Shown here one piece after another: positions 1-9,018 of a stretch of DNA of 64,000 nt. Position 1 is the first letter of the stretch; every line of letters starts with the position of its first letter. Source of the stretch: Dechloromonas sp. CZR5. Its GTDB lineage: Bacteria; Pseudomonadota; Gammaproteobacteria; Burkholderiales; Rhodocyclaceae. The stretch is from contig NZ_VUYQ01000001.1 in NCBI RefSeq assembly GCF_008711155.1, positions 979,106 to 1,043,105 of the forward strand, given 5' to 3'. Under the pieces are notes generated by a model. The model ran no database searches. It had not been told where the DNA came from and saw nothing but the letters and a program-made list of their open reading frames with translations. The translations under genes were made by a program, and so were the position numbers.

Positions 1-624
1 GGCGCCCGAGGTCATGAAGGTATTGACCGTGCCGGTGGCCAGCGCCTGGGTCAATTCGGCGGCCTGCACGGTGACCGGCTGGGCGCCGACCAGTTGGGCG
101 ATGCGGCTGGTGTTCGGGTTATAGGCACGCCACTTGGCGCCCTTCAGGTCGGCGGCCGAGTTGATCGGCTTGGCGCTGAAGATACCCTGCGGCGGCCAGG
201 GCACGGCGTACAGGACTTTCAGGCCCTGCTTGGCGAGGTGGGCTTCGGTGGCGGACTTGGTGGCCTTCCACAGCTTTTCGGATTCGCCGTAGCTGGTAGC
301 GAGGAAGGGAATGGAGTCGACGCCGAACACCGGGTTTTCGTTGGAGTAGCCGGAGATGATGATTTCGCCGATCTGGGCCTGTCCGCCCTGGACGGCGCGC
401 TTGATTTCGTTGGCCTTGAAGAGCGAACCGCCGTCGTGGATGGTCAGCATCAGCTTGCCGCCGGTGGCCTTTTCAACGTCCTTGGCAAAAAGCTGGATGT
501 TGGCGGTGTGGAAGTTCGATGTCGGGTAGCCGGTCGGCATGTCCCATTTCTGCTGGGCCAGCGCAGCGGCGGACGAGAACATCAGGGTGGTACCGAAGCC
601 GAAGGCGGCGATGGTTTTCAGCAT
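1..624 (-). CDS. TRAP transporter DctP-type periplasmic binding protein, 3' end missing
   Basis: The frame is open from an ATG at 622-624 to the left edge (208 codons, no stop), so the C-terminus lies outside the window. Translation starts with a signal peptide (MLKTIAAFGFG...ALAQ) followed by QKWDMPTGYP and the DctP-like features FHTANIQLFAKDVEKATGG, GEIIISGYSNENPVFG, FSAKPINSAADLKG and RAYNPNTSRIAQLVGAQPV. This is the extracytoplasmic solute receptor of a tripartite ATP-independent transporter, which delivers carboxylate-type substrates to the membrane DctQM pair. GAGGAGAC precedes the ATG. It is divergent from a winged-helix regulator that may control it. The substrate cannot be read from sequence. 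Confidence 0.9.
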   Translation of the reverse strand, partial: MLKTIAAFGFGTTLMFSSAAALAQQKWDMPTGYPTSNFHTANIQLFAKDVEKATGGKLMLTIHDGGSLFKANEIKRAVQGGQAQIGEIIISGYSNENPVFGVDSIPFLATSYGESEKLWKATKSATEAHLAKQGLKVLYAVPWPPQGIFSAKPINSAADLKGAKWRAYNPNTSRIAQLVGAQPVTVQAAELTQALATGTVNTFMTSGA

Positions 625-727
625 GGGAGTCTCCTCATTCTTTTGTGGATGGTCACCATATCCTGTAGCGAACCGGCCGGGATGGCGATACCCGATGCCG
701 CAGGTCGGGATTCGAACATGGTGACGT

Positions 728-744
728 GACGTTAAGAAAACGTC
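728..744. promoter_or_regulatory. Inverted repeat in the divergent TRAP/regulator intergenic region
   Basis: GACGTT at 728-733 and AACGTC at 739-744 form a perfect 6-bp inverted repeat with a 5-bp spacer, between the divergent start codons at 624 and 802 and upstream of the -10 at 770. Size and position suit a dimeric winged-helix regulator; its identity as an operator is inferred. Confidence 0.35.
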
Positions 745-769
745 GATAAAAAGTCAACATTATATTCGC

Positions 770-775
770 TATAAT
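770..775 (+). promoter_or_regulatory. -10 element of the winged-helix regulator gene
   Basis: A consensus TATAAT lies 27 bp upstream of the ATG at 802. I see no good -35 hexamer at the right spacing. Confidence 0.45.
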
Positions 776-801
776 CGTCGGCAATATTCTGGAGAAAACG
801 C

Positions 802-1359
802 ATGGCCAATCGTCCCAAAGCCAAAACAAATCCCGTCGCGGTCCCGGTTCCGCCGGTCGGGCAGCGCATCGTTTCTTCGTCGCATCTGGTGTCGGAAAAG
901 TCGCCGGAGCTGTCGGAGTTCGAATTCGGCCTGATCATCGCCTCCCATGCCTTCAACCGCTGGCTGATCCGCTGCATGGGGGCGGCCGGCGTCAAGGACA
1001 TGGCGCCCGTCGATGTCCTGATCCTGCATCACATCAATCATCGGCGAACGGAAAAGCGTCTGGCCGATATCTGCTTCGTCCTCAATATCGAGGACACGCA
1101 CGTCGTCAGCTATTCGGTCAAGAAGCTTTCGGGCATGGGCTTGCTGAGCGGCACGAAGCGCGGCAAGGAAGTGTTCTTTGCCACGACGGAAGAGGGAAAT
1201 GCCCTTTGTCAGCGCTACCGCGAGGTGCGCGAAGCCTGTCTGATGCCCGGTTTTTCCGGGCAGGAAGAAGAAAACGCCCGTCTGGGCGATCTGGCGCGGG
1301 TATTGCGCCAGTTGTCCGGGCGTTACGATCAGGCGGCGCGAGCGGCAACCGCCTATTGA
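802..1359 (+). CDS. MarR-like winged-helix transcriptional regulator
   Basis: 185 aa. The middle (about residues 45-130) reads as a winged-helix DNA-binding domain: MAPVDVLILHHI, then RLADICFVLNIEDTHVVSYS as the helix-turn-helix and a wing with GLLSGTKRGKEVFFATTEEG. The C-terminal helices probably dimerise. RBS TGGAGAA lies before the ATG. It is divergent from the TRAP binding-protein gene, so local control of that transporter is likely, but the ligand is unknown. The N-terminal 30 residues are Pro/Val-rich and look disordered. Confidence 0.8.
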   Translation: MANRPKAKTNPVAVPVPPVGQRIVSSSHLVSEKSPELSEFEFGLIIASHAFNRWLIRCMGAAGVKDMAPVDVLILHHINHRRTEKRLADICFVLNIEDTHVVSYSVKKLSGMGLLSGTKRGKEVFFATTEEGNALCQRYREVREACLMPGFSGQEEENARLGDLARVLRQLSGRYDQAARAATAY

Positions 1360-1379
1360 ATATCCCTTGAAGCCGGAAA

Positions 1380-1757
1380 TTACGCCCGGTCGTCGAGGAT
1401 TTCCGTATCGGCGTGGTCGTAGGCCGGGCTGCATGCGCACAGCACGCGCAGGGGGACCGGCCAGGTGTTGTGGAGAGCGTGCGGGGTACCCGGCGGAATC
1501 AGGATGGTGTCGCCGACGCCGATGGCGAAAGTCCGGTCGCCGAGAATCATGGTGCCCTGGCCGGCGGTGACGTGGTACAGCTCTTCGGTGTTGTGGTGGC
1601 GATGAAGCAGGGTTTTCTGGCCGGCATACACCGTCGCCTCGGCCAGGCTCTGCGCCTGGTTGCCATGCTGCTGCGGGTGCATCAGTTCGCGGATTTCCGA
1701 GCCATCCTTGGTGGTGTAGGGGCGGGCATCGTCGTAACGGCTGAGATGGGTGGTCAT
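1380..1757 (-). CDS. Single-domain cupin protein
   Basis: 125 aa, a small beta-barrel cupin. Motif 1 is visible as [17 protein letters not shown] (metal-ligand His and Glu) and motif 2 as [16 protein letters not shown]. Such proteins bind a metal and act as sugar isomerases, dioxygenases or ligand sensors; the substrate is not evident. Its ATG overlaps the TGA of the upstream yaiI-like gene by 4 bp (ATGA), so the two are translationally coupled as the last genes of a three-gene operon starting at 3194. Confidence 0.85.
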   Translation of the reverse strand: MTTHLSRYDDARPYTTKDGSEIRELMHPQQHGNQAQSLAEATVYAGQKTLLHRHHNTEELYHVTAGQGTMILGDRTFAIGVGDTILIPPGTPHALHNTWPVPLRVLCACSPAYDHADTEILDDRA

Positions 1758-2212
1758 GTTGTCTCCTTGGGGATTCTGGCGAGAAAGCGGTCGAGCTGGT
1801 TGCCGAAGGCCTGCCGGTCGGCCTGGCTGAAGGAAGACGGGCCGCCGGTTTCGATGCCGGCGCTGCGCAGTTCCTCCATGAAATTACGCATGCTCAGCCG
1901 TTCCTGGATAGTGGCTGTCGTGTAGAGCTCGCCGCGCGGGTTCAGGGCATGGGCGCCGCGCCCGATGACCAGCGAGGCGAGCGGGATGTCGGCGGTGACG
2001 ACCAGGTCGCCGGCCGCCACCTGGTTGACGATGTGCTGGTCGGCGACGTCGAAACCGCTCGGCACCTGGATGGCGCGGATGAATTTCGACGGCGGCGTGC
2101 GCAGCATCTGGTTGGCGACCAGGGTGGTCTGGATCTGCCGACGCTCGGCGGCGCGGTAGATGATTTCCTTGATGACGCCGGGGCAGGCGTCGGCATCGAC
2201 CCAGATTTGCAT
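1754..2212 (-). CDS. YaiI/YqxD family (DUF188) protein
   Basis: 152 aa from the ATG at 2212, which directly follows the stop of the preceding gene. The N-terminus [11 protein letters not shown] carries the Asp pair typical of YaiI/YqxD proteins, a PIN-like/NYN fold with possible nuclease activity. Other family features are [32 protein letters not shown] and NPRGELYT. A longer reading upstream to 2314 would overlap the MBL-fold gene and adds no conserved sequence, so I rejected it. It is the middle gene of the MBL-yaiI-cupin operon; its molecular role in the family is unproven. Confidence 0.88.
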   Translation of the reverse strand: MQIWVDADACPGVIKEIIYRAAERRQIQTTLVANQMLRTPPSKFIRAIQVPSGFDVADQHIVNQVAAGDLVVTADIPLASLVIGRGAHALNPRGELYTTATIQERLSMRNFMEELRSAGIETGGPSSFSQADRQAFGNQLDRFLARIPKETT

Positions 2213-2213
2213 G

Positions 2214-3194
2214 TTACTTGGCCAGCGGTGCGAATTCGGCGGGAACCCAGGCGTACCCCTTGGCTTCCTTGCGGACATGGCCGACACCGGGGAAGGGCAG
2301 GTGCATGCCGGCAACCATCAGCTTTTCGCGGGCGGCCTTGTGAAAGATGCGCTTGCGCGTCGCCACGGCCTGCTTGGGATCGTTGTCGAATTCGAAAGCG
2401 ACTTCCGGGCGGGCGAACTGCACGGCATGGTTATGCACCAGGTCGCCGAGGACGAGCAGACGCTGGTCGCCGCTCTGGAACAGGTAACTGGCGTGGCCCG
2501 GGGTATGGCCGTGGGTGTCCACGCTGCTGACGCCAGCCAGCAGTTCGCGGTCGCTGTCGAAGGTCTTCCATTTGCCGGCGGCAAGGTAGGGGGCGGCGGC
2601 ATCGCGCGACATCTTGAAGAAGGGCTGGAAATCCTTGGGCGCCTGGTTGGCAATCGCTTCGCTCAGCCAGAAATCATTGTCCGCCTTGGCCGACCACACC
2701 TCGGCGTTGGTGAAGACACGCTGGCCGTCCGGGGTGACCAGGCCGTTGATGTGGTCGCCGTGCAGGTGGGTGACGAGCACGGTATCGACCTGCTCCGGGG
2801 TGTAGCCGGCCGCCCTGAGGTTGTCCACGATGTTGCCGAGGCCCGGCCCGAACAGCTTGGCGGCGCCGGCGTCGATCAGGACGAGCTTGTTGCCGGTGTT
2901 CACCAGGTAGGCGTTGACGGCGGTCTGTACCTTGGGGCCCTTCAGGAACTCGCGGGCAAGCAGGCGCTGGATGTCGCGCTTGTCGATGTTCTTCAGCAGC
3001 TTCTCGTCGAGGTCGATGGCACCATCGTAAAGGGCCGTCACTTCGAACTGGCCGAGCATCAGGCGGTAGTAGCCGGGTACCTGGGTTTTCTGCTGCGGCG
3101 CCTCGGCGACGGCCAGGCTGCTGCCGAGCAGGAAGAGGCCGGCAACGGCCAGGCGGCGGAAGGCTGTTTTCAGGGGAGAGGCGGTGAGGGTCAT
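2214..3194 (-). CDS. Periplasmic MBL-fold metallo-hydrolase
   Basis: 326 aa with an N-terminal signal peptide (basic [14 protein letters not shown], then a hydrophobic stretch ending near AVAEA at about residue 31). The metal-binding signature [10 protein letters not shown] is complete, with later metal-ligand histidines near [10 protein letters not shown] and LGDLVHNHA. This is a metallo-beta-lactamase-fold hydrolase exported across the inner membrane; family members cleave lactones, thioesters or phosphoesters, and the substrate here is unknown. RBS CAGGAG precedes the ATG. First gene of a three-gene minus-strand operon. Confidence 0.88.
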   Translation of the reverse strand: MTLTASPLKTAFRRLAVAGLFLLGSSLAVAEAPQQKTQVPGYYRLMLGQFEVTALYDGAIDLDEKLLKNIDKRDIQRLLAREFLKGPKVQTAVNAYLVNTGNKLVLIDAGAAKLFGPGLGNIVDNLRAAGYTPEQVDTVLVTHLHGDHINGLVTPDGQRVFTNAEVWSAKADNDFWLSEAIANQAPKDFQPFFKMSRDAAAPYLAAGKWKTFDSDRELLAGVSSVDTHGHTPGHASYLFQSGDQRLLVLGDLVHNHAVQFARPEVAFEFDNDPKQAVATRKRIFHKAAREKLMVAGMHLPFPGVGHVRKEAKGYAWVPAEFAPLAK

Positions 3195-3357
3195 TCAGGG
3201 CTCCTGTGGGGTGGGAGAACAGCCGGGATGACCGATGCTGCGGGCAGTCGGAGATCGGCGGCGAAGGGGAGATATTGCCACGGAGTGCCCGGTTGACAAA
3301 TGCATCATGGCGCCGTTTCATGGCTGCTTCCCCATTTCTTGAGCGGAGCGGCCTGCC

Positions 3358-4632
3358 ATGGTTCGATCGATTGCACGCCTGCTGCCTGTGGGCGGCCTGT
3401 GGTTATGGCTTTCCCTGGGCAATGTGCTGGCGCAGACGGGCGACACGCTGCCGCCGGCGCCGGACTATCTGGGGGAAATTCGCCGGGGGGCTGACGGACG
3501 GCTGGTGGCTCGTCCGGAAGCGGCGCTTGCCATGGAGGCAGCCGTACCGGCCACGATGGTCGTCGGTCCCGGCGAGAAAATCGCCTCGATCACCGAAGCC
3601 GCCAAACTGGCGCGCGACGGCGACGTGATCGAGATCCGTCCGGGCGTCTATCGCGGGCAGCCGGCCGTCTGGACGCAGAACAACCTGGTGATCCGCGGTG
3701 CCGGCGAGCGGCCGGTCATGCTGGCCGATGGCAAGAATGCGGAGGGCAAGGCGATCTGGGTGGTGCGCGGCGGCAAGCTGCGGATCGAGAATATCGAATT
3801 TCGCGGAGCGCGGAGCGCCGACCTGAACGGCGCCGGAATCCGTTTTGAAAAGGGTAGCCTGACCGTGCGGGCTTGCGCCTTCTTCGACAACGAGATGGGC
3901 ATCCTGACGGCGAACCGCGGCGAGTCGACTCTCGAGGTGATCGATAGCGAGTTCGGCGACGCGCCGCGTACCCAGGGCGATCTGCACCATCTGCTGTATG
4001 TCGGCGCGATCGGGAAATTCACGTTGCGGGGCAGCCGTTTCTCCAATGGCTATCTCGGCCATCTCGTCAAATCGCGGGCGCGCGAGAACCACATCCTGTA
4101 CAACATGCTGGTCGATGGGGCCGGCGGCAAGTCGTCCTACGAACTGGAGTTCCCCAATGGCGGTGTCGCTTACGTGGTCGGCAATACCATCGGTCAAAGC
4201 GCCGGCACCGACAATCCGCGCCTGGTTTCCTATGGCGCCGAGGGGCCGAAATGGCCTGACAATGCGCTCTACATGGCGCACAACACCTTGATCAACGACG
4301 CCTACGCCGGTACTTTCGTCAACGTGCGTACCGACCGGATGGGCGGCGATGTCGAAGTCTGGTTGCTCAACAACCTGATCGTTGGGGTGGGCGATCTCCA
4401 CAAGCCGGCGCAAGGCCGATTCGAAGGCAACCGTTTGGCGGCGCGGCACGAACTGGTCGAGATGGGCGGCATTCCGCTGAAACTGACCAGTCTGTCGCCG
4501 CTGCGCGGCATGGTCAGTCCGCCGGGGATGGCGCCGGCCATGGCGCTGTTGCCCGATGCCGAGTTCGTCTTCCCGGCGGGAACCCGCCGGATGCAGCCGG
4601 GCAGCCTGCTTGCGCCGGGGGCATTCCAGTAG
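3358..4632 (+). CDS. Exported right-handed beta-helix protein
   Basis: 424 aa. A signal peptide (MVRSIARLLPVGGLW...VLAQ) is followed by about 300 residues of repeating short strands with Asn/Gly turns: VIEIRPGVYRG, NNLVIRGAG, GKLRIENIEFRG, GSLTVRACAFFDNEMG, TLEVIDSEFGD, FTLRGSRFSNG. These are coils of a right-handed parallel beta-helix like those of pectate lyases and carbohydrate-binding surface proteins. No catalytic lyase triad is obvious, so enzymatic activity is open. Convergent with the sensor kinase gene, 7 bp away. Confidence 0.75.
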   Translation: MVRSIARLLPVGGLWLWLSLGNVLAQTGDTLPPAPDYLGEIRRGADGRLVARPEAALAMEAAVPATMVVGPGEKIASITEAAKLARDGDVIEIRPGVYRGQPAVWTQNNLVIRGAGERPVMLADGKNAEGKAIWVVRGGKLRIENIEFRGARSADLNGAGIRFEKGSLTVRACAFFDNEMGILTANRGESTLEVIDSEFGDAPRTQGDLHHLLYVGAIGKFTLRGSRFSNGYLGHLVKSRARENHILYNMLVDGAGGKSSYELEFPNGGVAYVVGNTIGQSAGTDNPRLVSYGAEGPKWPDNALYMAHNTLINDAYAGTFVNVRTDRMGGDVEVWLLNNLIVGVGDLHKPAQGRFEGNRLAARHELVEMGGIPLKLTSLSPLRGMVSPPGMAPAMALLPDAEFVFPAGTRRMQPGSLLAPGAFQ

Positions 4633-4639
4633 CGCCTGT

Positions 4640-6628
4640 CTAGGTCGCTGCGGGCGCTTCCAGCGGGAGCGTCAAGGTGAAGGTGCAGCCTTGGCCGGGC
4701 CGGCTTTCAACGCGTATCTTCCCGCCGAGAATTCCGGTCACGATGTTGTAGACGATGTTCAGCCCGAGACCGCTGCCGCCTTTTCCGAAGCGGGTGGTGA
4801 AGAAGGGGTCGAAAACGCGTCCGAGGTTTTCCTCGGCAATGCCCGCGCCGTTGTCGTGGATGACGATCACCGCCTTGTCGCCCTCCTGCTTCGCGGACAA
4901 GTGGATTTCACCGCCTCGTTCCCCGTAGCCGTGGATCATGGCGTTTTCCAGCAGGGCGGAAACGGCCTGGTTCAGGCTGCCGGGGTAAGCGTTCATCGGG
5001 ATGTCGCCGTCGATGTCGGTGGCGACTGTGCAATGGCCGCGTTTCAGGCTGGGGGTAAGCATGACTACCGTGTCATTCAAGGTTTCCTTCAGCATGAAAC
5101 CCCGGCGGGCGTCGCTCGTCCGGTCGACGGCGGCACGCTTGAAACTGGCAATCAGCTGGGCCGCCTTGTCGAGATTGCGTTGAAGGATGTGCGTCGCATT
5201 ATCGAGCTTGTCCATATGCTCGCGGAGGGTCGTTTTGCGGAGCTGGCCACTTTCGATTTCCGATTGCAGGGCCGCCGTTTCGTCGCTCAGGCGCGAGGCG
5301 ACCAGGACGCAGTTGCCGATCGGCGTATTCAGTTCGTGGGCAATGCCGGCAACCAGCGCCCCCAGGGCGGCCAGTTTCTCTGCTTCAACCAGTTCCTGGC
5401 GGGTATCGGTCAAGGTCTGGACGGTTTGCTCCAGTTCCCGATTGGCGTTGGCCAGCGCAATGGTCCGTTCGTCGACCAGACGCTCCAGATTGGCGTTCAG
5501 GTTGCGTATTTCAGCGTCGACACGTTCTTGTTCGTGGCGTTGCTTCTCCTGCACGGCAAGCATGTCGTTGAATGCCTGCTCCAGCATGCCGATTTCACCC
5601 GTTGCCTGCAGATCTATCGGTGTTTTCTCGACCTGGTTGGTCAAGCGGGCGACGTGTTCGGTGAGGCGCGACAAGGGGGCCAGGGAGCGTTGCACCATGA
5701 TCCACGCCAATGCCAGGATACCGAATCCGGCAATGGCGGCAAGAAAGAAGACCCGGTCGCGGGTTTCGCGAAACGGCTGCTCAGCTTCGGCGACGGGATA
5801 GTTGGCGGCCAGCAACCAGCCTGTGCTTTTCATGGTACGTATGCCGACAATCATTTTCGTGCCCGTGCTGTTGACGGTGACACCGCTCCCTTCGAAGTTC
5901 TCGTCGAGTCCTTTGTCGATGATCAGGTTCTGGCCGGGTTTGGCCGCGGTTTTCATGATCCGCGTCGGGTCCGGATGCATCAGCATGGTCCGCGACCGCG
6001 TCAGCAGGAAGAAATAGCCGCCTTGACCGATGCGGACATCCTTCAGCGAGGCCAGGAAGTTGCTGCCGTCGAGGCGCAGGGCGCCGGTGACGAATCCGCG
6101 ATGTTCGCCATCCTTGCCAAAGATCGGGATGATCAGGGCGACCGCCGGGCAGCCGTTGCAGGATGGCGAGGGGTAGGGCTCGGAAAAGGTCGGCAGGCGT
6201 CTCTCCCGCGCGCGGTAGTCGGCATCCGGCGCCCCTGTCAGCTTGCCGAGGCGTTTGGCGGCGACAAGGGGGTCCGTCGTGTTGACACCCATGAGGATAC
6301 GGTCCTTGTTGCCGATATAGAGCCCAAGGTCAAAAACGCCAAGCCCGGCCGATTGGGTGCCGATATAGGCATGGGCAACGCTGGCGTCGTCGAACGCCCT
6401 TGCCGGCGTATTCGCGGCAATGGTTTGCAGCATTTGTGTCGCCGCTTCGAAGCGGCTGTCCAGCATGGTCGCGTGGGTTTCCGTCAGGAGCGCGACATCC
6501 TGGCCGATCAGTCGCTGGAATCGTTCCTGCAGCGTATCCAGTACGACGTGCAGGATGACCGCCAGTGCGACGAAAAACAGCAGAACGACACCAATGGAGA
6601 AGCGTGTTTTGAGGGATTTGAAATACAT
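4640..6628 (-). CDS. Membrane sensor histidine kinase with Cache-type periplasmic domain
   Basis: 662 aa. Membrane segments lie near residues 11-31 and 293-313 and bracket a 260-residue periplasmic sensor resembling a double-Cache domain (GGYFFLLTRSRTMLMHPD). It contains a CNGC pair at about 157-160. A HAMP-like linker, a coiled coil (about 350-415) and the kinase core follow: H box with His431 in GIAHELNTPIGN, N box LLENAMIHGYG, G1 HDNGAGI, G2 GGSGLGLNIVYNIV. It autophosphorylates and passes phosphate to an unknown response regulator; none is encoded nearby, so it is an orphan. It follows psd by 46 bp on the same strand and might be cotranscribed. Confidence 0.9.
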   Translation of the reverse strand: MYFKSLKTRFSIGVVLLFFVALAVILHVVLDTLQERFQRLIGQDVALLTETHATMLDSRFEAATQMLQTIAANTPARAFDDASVAHAYIGTQSAGLGVFDLGLYIGNKDRILMGVNTTDPLVAAKRLGKLTGAPDADYRARERRLPTFSEPYPSPSCNGCPAVALIIPIFGKDGEHRGFVTGALRLDGSNFLASLKDVRIGQGGYFFLLTRSRTMLMHPDPTRIMKTAAKPGQNLIIDKGLDENFEGSGVTVNSTGTKMIVGIRTMKSTGWLLAANYPVAEAEQPFRETRDRVFFLAAIAGFGILALAWIMVQRSLAPLSRLTEHVARLTNQVEKTPIDLQATGEIGMLEQAFNDMLAVQEKQRHEQERVDAEIRNLNANLERLVDERTIALANANRELEQTVQTLTDTRQELVEAEKLAALGALVAGIAHELNTPIGNCVLVASRLSDETAALQSEIESGQLRKTTLREHMDKLDNATHILQRNLDKAAQLIASFKRAAVDRTSDARRGFMLKETLNDTVVMLTPSLKRGHCTVATDIDGDIPMNAYPGSLNQAVSALLENAMIHGYGERGGEIHLSAKQEGDKAVIVIHDNGAGIAEENLGRVFDPFFTTRFGKGGSGLGLNIVYNIVTGILGGKIRVESRPGQGCTFTLTLPLEAPAAT

Positions 6629-6674
6629 ACCGCTACCCTATTACCAAAGTGGTATAGGGCGTGGTGTTTTTTTG

Positions 6675-7538
6675 TTAAGAATTGCAGCCCATTGCCTCGC
6701 CCATTTTGATCGACCGGGCCGGCGACCAATCGGGATTGAAGGACAGGCGGTTTTGCGGAAAGAGCATGACGACCGTCGAGCCGAGCAGGAAACGCCCCAT
6801 TTCCTCGCCCTTCCTGAGCACGATGTTCTGCTCGTCGTAGCGCCATTCGCGGATCACGCCCGGACGCGGTGGATTGACCGTGCCATGCCAGACCGTCGCC
6901 ATGCTGCCGACGATGGTGGCGCCGACCAGGGTCAGCACGAAAGGGCCGCCCGCCGATTCGAAGACGCAGACGACGCGTTCGTTGCGGGCAAAAAGTCCGG
7001 GTACACCGCGGGCGGTGGTCGGGTTGACCGAAAACAGCGCGCCGGGGACGTAGATCATCCGCGTCAGCCGGCCGTCGCAGGGCATGTGGATGCGGTGATA
7101 GTCGCGCGGGCTGAGATAGAGCGTGGCGAAGCTGCCGTTCTCGAAGCGGGCGGCCAGTTCGCGGTCGCCGCCGACCAGCGCGGTGGTCGAGTAGGAATGC
7201 CCCTTGGCCTGGAAGATCTGGTCGCGCGCGATGGCGCCGAACTGGCTGATCGCGCCGTCTACCGGACACAGGAAATCGGCCTCGGCCAGCGGCCGGGCGC
7301 CATCTTTCAACGGGCGGGTGAAAAATGCGTTGAAGCTTGGGTAGCTGCCAATGTCCGGATTGGCCGCTTCGGCCATGTTCACGTTGTAGCGGCCGACGAA
7401 CCAGCGGATGACCGAGGTCGTCAGCGAACCGGCTTCGGCCGAGGCCAGTTTGCCCGCCAGAACGGTAAGGGCCTGCTTGGGGATCAGGTATTGGGGGAGG
7501 ACGGCAAGACGGTCGGACACGGGAGGCACCGGCAACAT
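6675..7538 (-). CDS. psd: Phosphatidylserine decarboxylase proenzyme
   Basis: 287 aa, the usual size for the membrane-associated bacterial enzyme that converts phosphatidylserine to phosphatidylethanolamine. The LGST self-cleavage site is at residues 252-255; Ser254 becomes the pyruvoyl group. Upstream conserved blocks include SFNAFFTRPLKDGARP, CPVDGAISQFG, LSPRDYHRIHMP and GALFSVN. A TATAAT on the same strand ends 11 bp before the ATG, so the transcript would have a very short leader or the true start is slightly downstream; the Met is kept because no Shine-Dalgarno sequence favours another start. Confidence 0.95.
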   Translation of the reverse strand: MLPVPPVSDRLAVLPQYLIPKQALTVLAGKLASAEAGSLTTSVIRWFVGRYNVNMAEAANPDIGSYPSFNAFFTRPLKDGARPLAEADFLCPVDGAISQFGAIARDQIFQAKGHSYSTTALVGGDRELAARFENGSFATLYLSPRDYHRIHMPCDGRLTRMIYVPGALFSVNPTTARGVPGLFARNERVVCVFESAGGPFVLTLVGATIVGSMATVWHGTVNPPRPGVIREWRYDEQNIVLRKGEEMGRFLLGSTVVMLFPQNRLSFNPDWSPARSIKMGEAMGCNS

Positions 7539-7549
7539 AAAGGGCGAAC

Positions 7550-7555
7550 ATTATA
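7550..7555 (-). promoter_or_regulatory. -10 element of psd
   Basis: TATAAT on the minus strand, 11 bp upstream of the psd ATG. If used, transcription starts about 5 nt before the start codon, giving a near-leaderless mRNA. Confidence 0.4.
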
Positions 7556-7677
7556 CCGGGTGCCGTGTCTCCTTATTTTCGCGTCCGCGCGACCGGCCCG
7601 GATTGGTGGCCGGGCGGACATCGGCAACAGGTCGAGCGCCCGGGGGTGAATGCACTGCCCGGGCGCGGTGAGGACGT

Positions 7678-8058
7678 CTAGCGGCAGGCGTGCAGGCCGA
7701 CGCGGTTGCCTTCGCTGTCGACGATCAGCGCGATGAAGCCGATATCCTGGCCCTGCGCATTCTTCCCCAGGGCCAGGCGGGGCATGGCGACCTGGCCGCC
7801 GGCAGCCAGCGTACGCTCCAGCGCCGCGTCCAGATTGTCCACGCTCAGGTAAATCAGCGTGCCGTTGTCGCGCGGTTCCAATTGCGGCATGGCGACCAGC
7901 GCGCCACCGGGCATGTTGTCGTCGTAGGCGAAGATCGCCATCGGATGGCCGCTGCAGCTTTCGCGGCGGAAAGTCGCGCCGAGCACGCGTTGGTAAAAAG
8001 CGACGGCGCGGTCGAGGTCGGTCGTGGGTAGTTCGAACCAGCAGATCGGGGTGTTCAT
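7678..8058 (-). CDS. Glyoxalase/VOC-superfamily protein
   Basis: 126 aa from the ATG at 8058, preceded by AAGGAGAAAACC. Two beta-alpha-beta-beta-beta modules are visible (MNTPICWFELPTTDLDRAVAF and NGTLIYLSVDNLDAALER), ending with IALIVDSEGNRVGLH, the typical C-terminal metal-ligand strand. VOC proteins include glyoxalases, extradiol dioxygenases and drug-binding proteins; the substrate is not evident. It is divergent from a WYL-domain regulator, an arrangement that often means direct control. A longer frame upstream to 8661 is antisense to that regulator and not used. Confidence 0.85.
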   Translation of the reverse strand: MNTPICWFELPTTDLDRAVAFYQRVLGATFRRESCSGHPMAIFAYDDNMPGGALVAMPQLEPRDNGTLIYLSVDNLDAALERTLAAGGQVAMPRLALGKNAQGQDIGFIALIVDSEGNRVGLHACR

Positions 8059-8211
8059 GGTTTTCTCCTTGGGGTTGGGCGCCGGTTGCTTGCCGGCGTG
8101 GAGTGCATCATCCGCTCCCCCTCCTGACAACGTCGTGTCAGGAGACGCCGTGGGCCGCGCAAAGGCGCGTGCTATGCTGAAATCCAGCTGCCTTTCCCGG
8201 AGTCGCCGCCG

Positions 8212-8937
8212 ATGCGTCCTGCCGACCGCCTGTTTCAGATCATTCTCATGTTGCGCCACGGCCGCATCGTCACTGCCCGGGCGTTGGCCGAGGTGCTGGA
8301 GGTATCGGAGCGCACCGTCTACCGCGATATCGCCGATCTCATCCGGGCCGGTGCTCCTATCGACGGCGAGGCCGGTGTCGGCTACCGCCTGCGGCGTGGC
8401 TACCAGGTGCCGCCGTTGATGTTTACCGCCGACGAACTGGCTGCCCTGGCCATCGGCGCCAAGCTGGTCCGCGCCTGGACCGATCCGGCGCTCGGCAAGG
8501 CCGCCGACGCCGCCATGGCACGCATCGAAGCCGTGCTGCCGCGAGATCTGGAAGAGCGCATCGCGGCCAGCAGTCGGCGTTACATCGCTCCGGACTGCCT
8601 GCAGCCTGAGCCGCTGCGCGAACCGATGGCCGCGCTGCGCGATGGCATGGAATCCGGACACAAGGTGCGTGTCGCCTATCGGCGCGGCGACGGGGCGTGT
8701 TCAGAGCGTATTCTCTGGCCGCTCGGCCTCGTCTTCTGGGGACGCTGCTGGACCCTCGGTGCGTGGTGCGAACTCCGCCAGACCTTCCGTACCTTCCGTG
8801 TCGACCGCTTTTCCGGTGTCGAACGGCTCGATGCCCGATTCGACGATCGCTATGGCCATCTGTGGGCCGAATATCTCGCCCGTGCTCGCGAGGAAGGCGA
8901 AAGCACGCCGCATTCTGGTACCGACCGGGCGGGATAG
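8212..8937 (+). CDS. YafY-type transcriptional regulator (HTH_11 + WYL)
   Basis: 241 aa. An N-terminal HTH of the DeoR/YafY type covers about residues 1-60 (RLFQIILMLRHGRIVTARAL, EVSERTVYRDIADLI). A WYL-type domain follows, including VRVAYRRGDGACSERILWPLGLVFW, LGAWCELRQTFRTFRVDR, with the usual GRCWTLGAWC core. WYL domains sense ligands, often nucleic acids or nucleotides. It is divergent from the VOC gene at 8058, its most likely target. Confidence 0.88.
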   Translation: MRPADRLFQIILMLRHGRIVTARALAEVLEVSERTVYRDIADLIRAGAPIDGEAGVGYRLRRGYQVPPLMFTADELAALAIGAKLVRAWTDPALGKAADAAMARIEAVLPRDLEERIAASSRRYIAPDCLQPEPLREPMAALRDGMESGHKVRVAYRRGDGACSERILWPLGLVFWGRCWTLGAWCELRQTFRTFRVDRFSGVERLDARFDDRYGHLWAEYLARAREEGESTPHSGTDRAG

Positions 8938-9018
8938 CGCAAAACCCGGAAATCATTCCGTCACATCCCGATACACGGCACTACGTTTCTGCTGACATCG
9001 CCGCCGCAACCTGCCGCG

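Noticed and set aside
4556..6709. 717-codon open frame on the + strand
   Set aside because: Antisense to the sensor kinase, whose H, N and G boxes are all intact; the frame is open because of high GC and codon phase.
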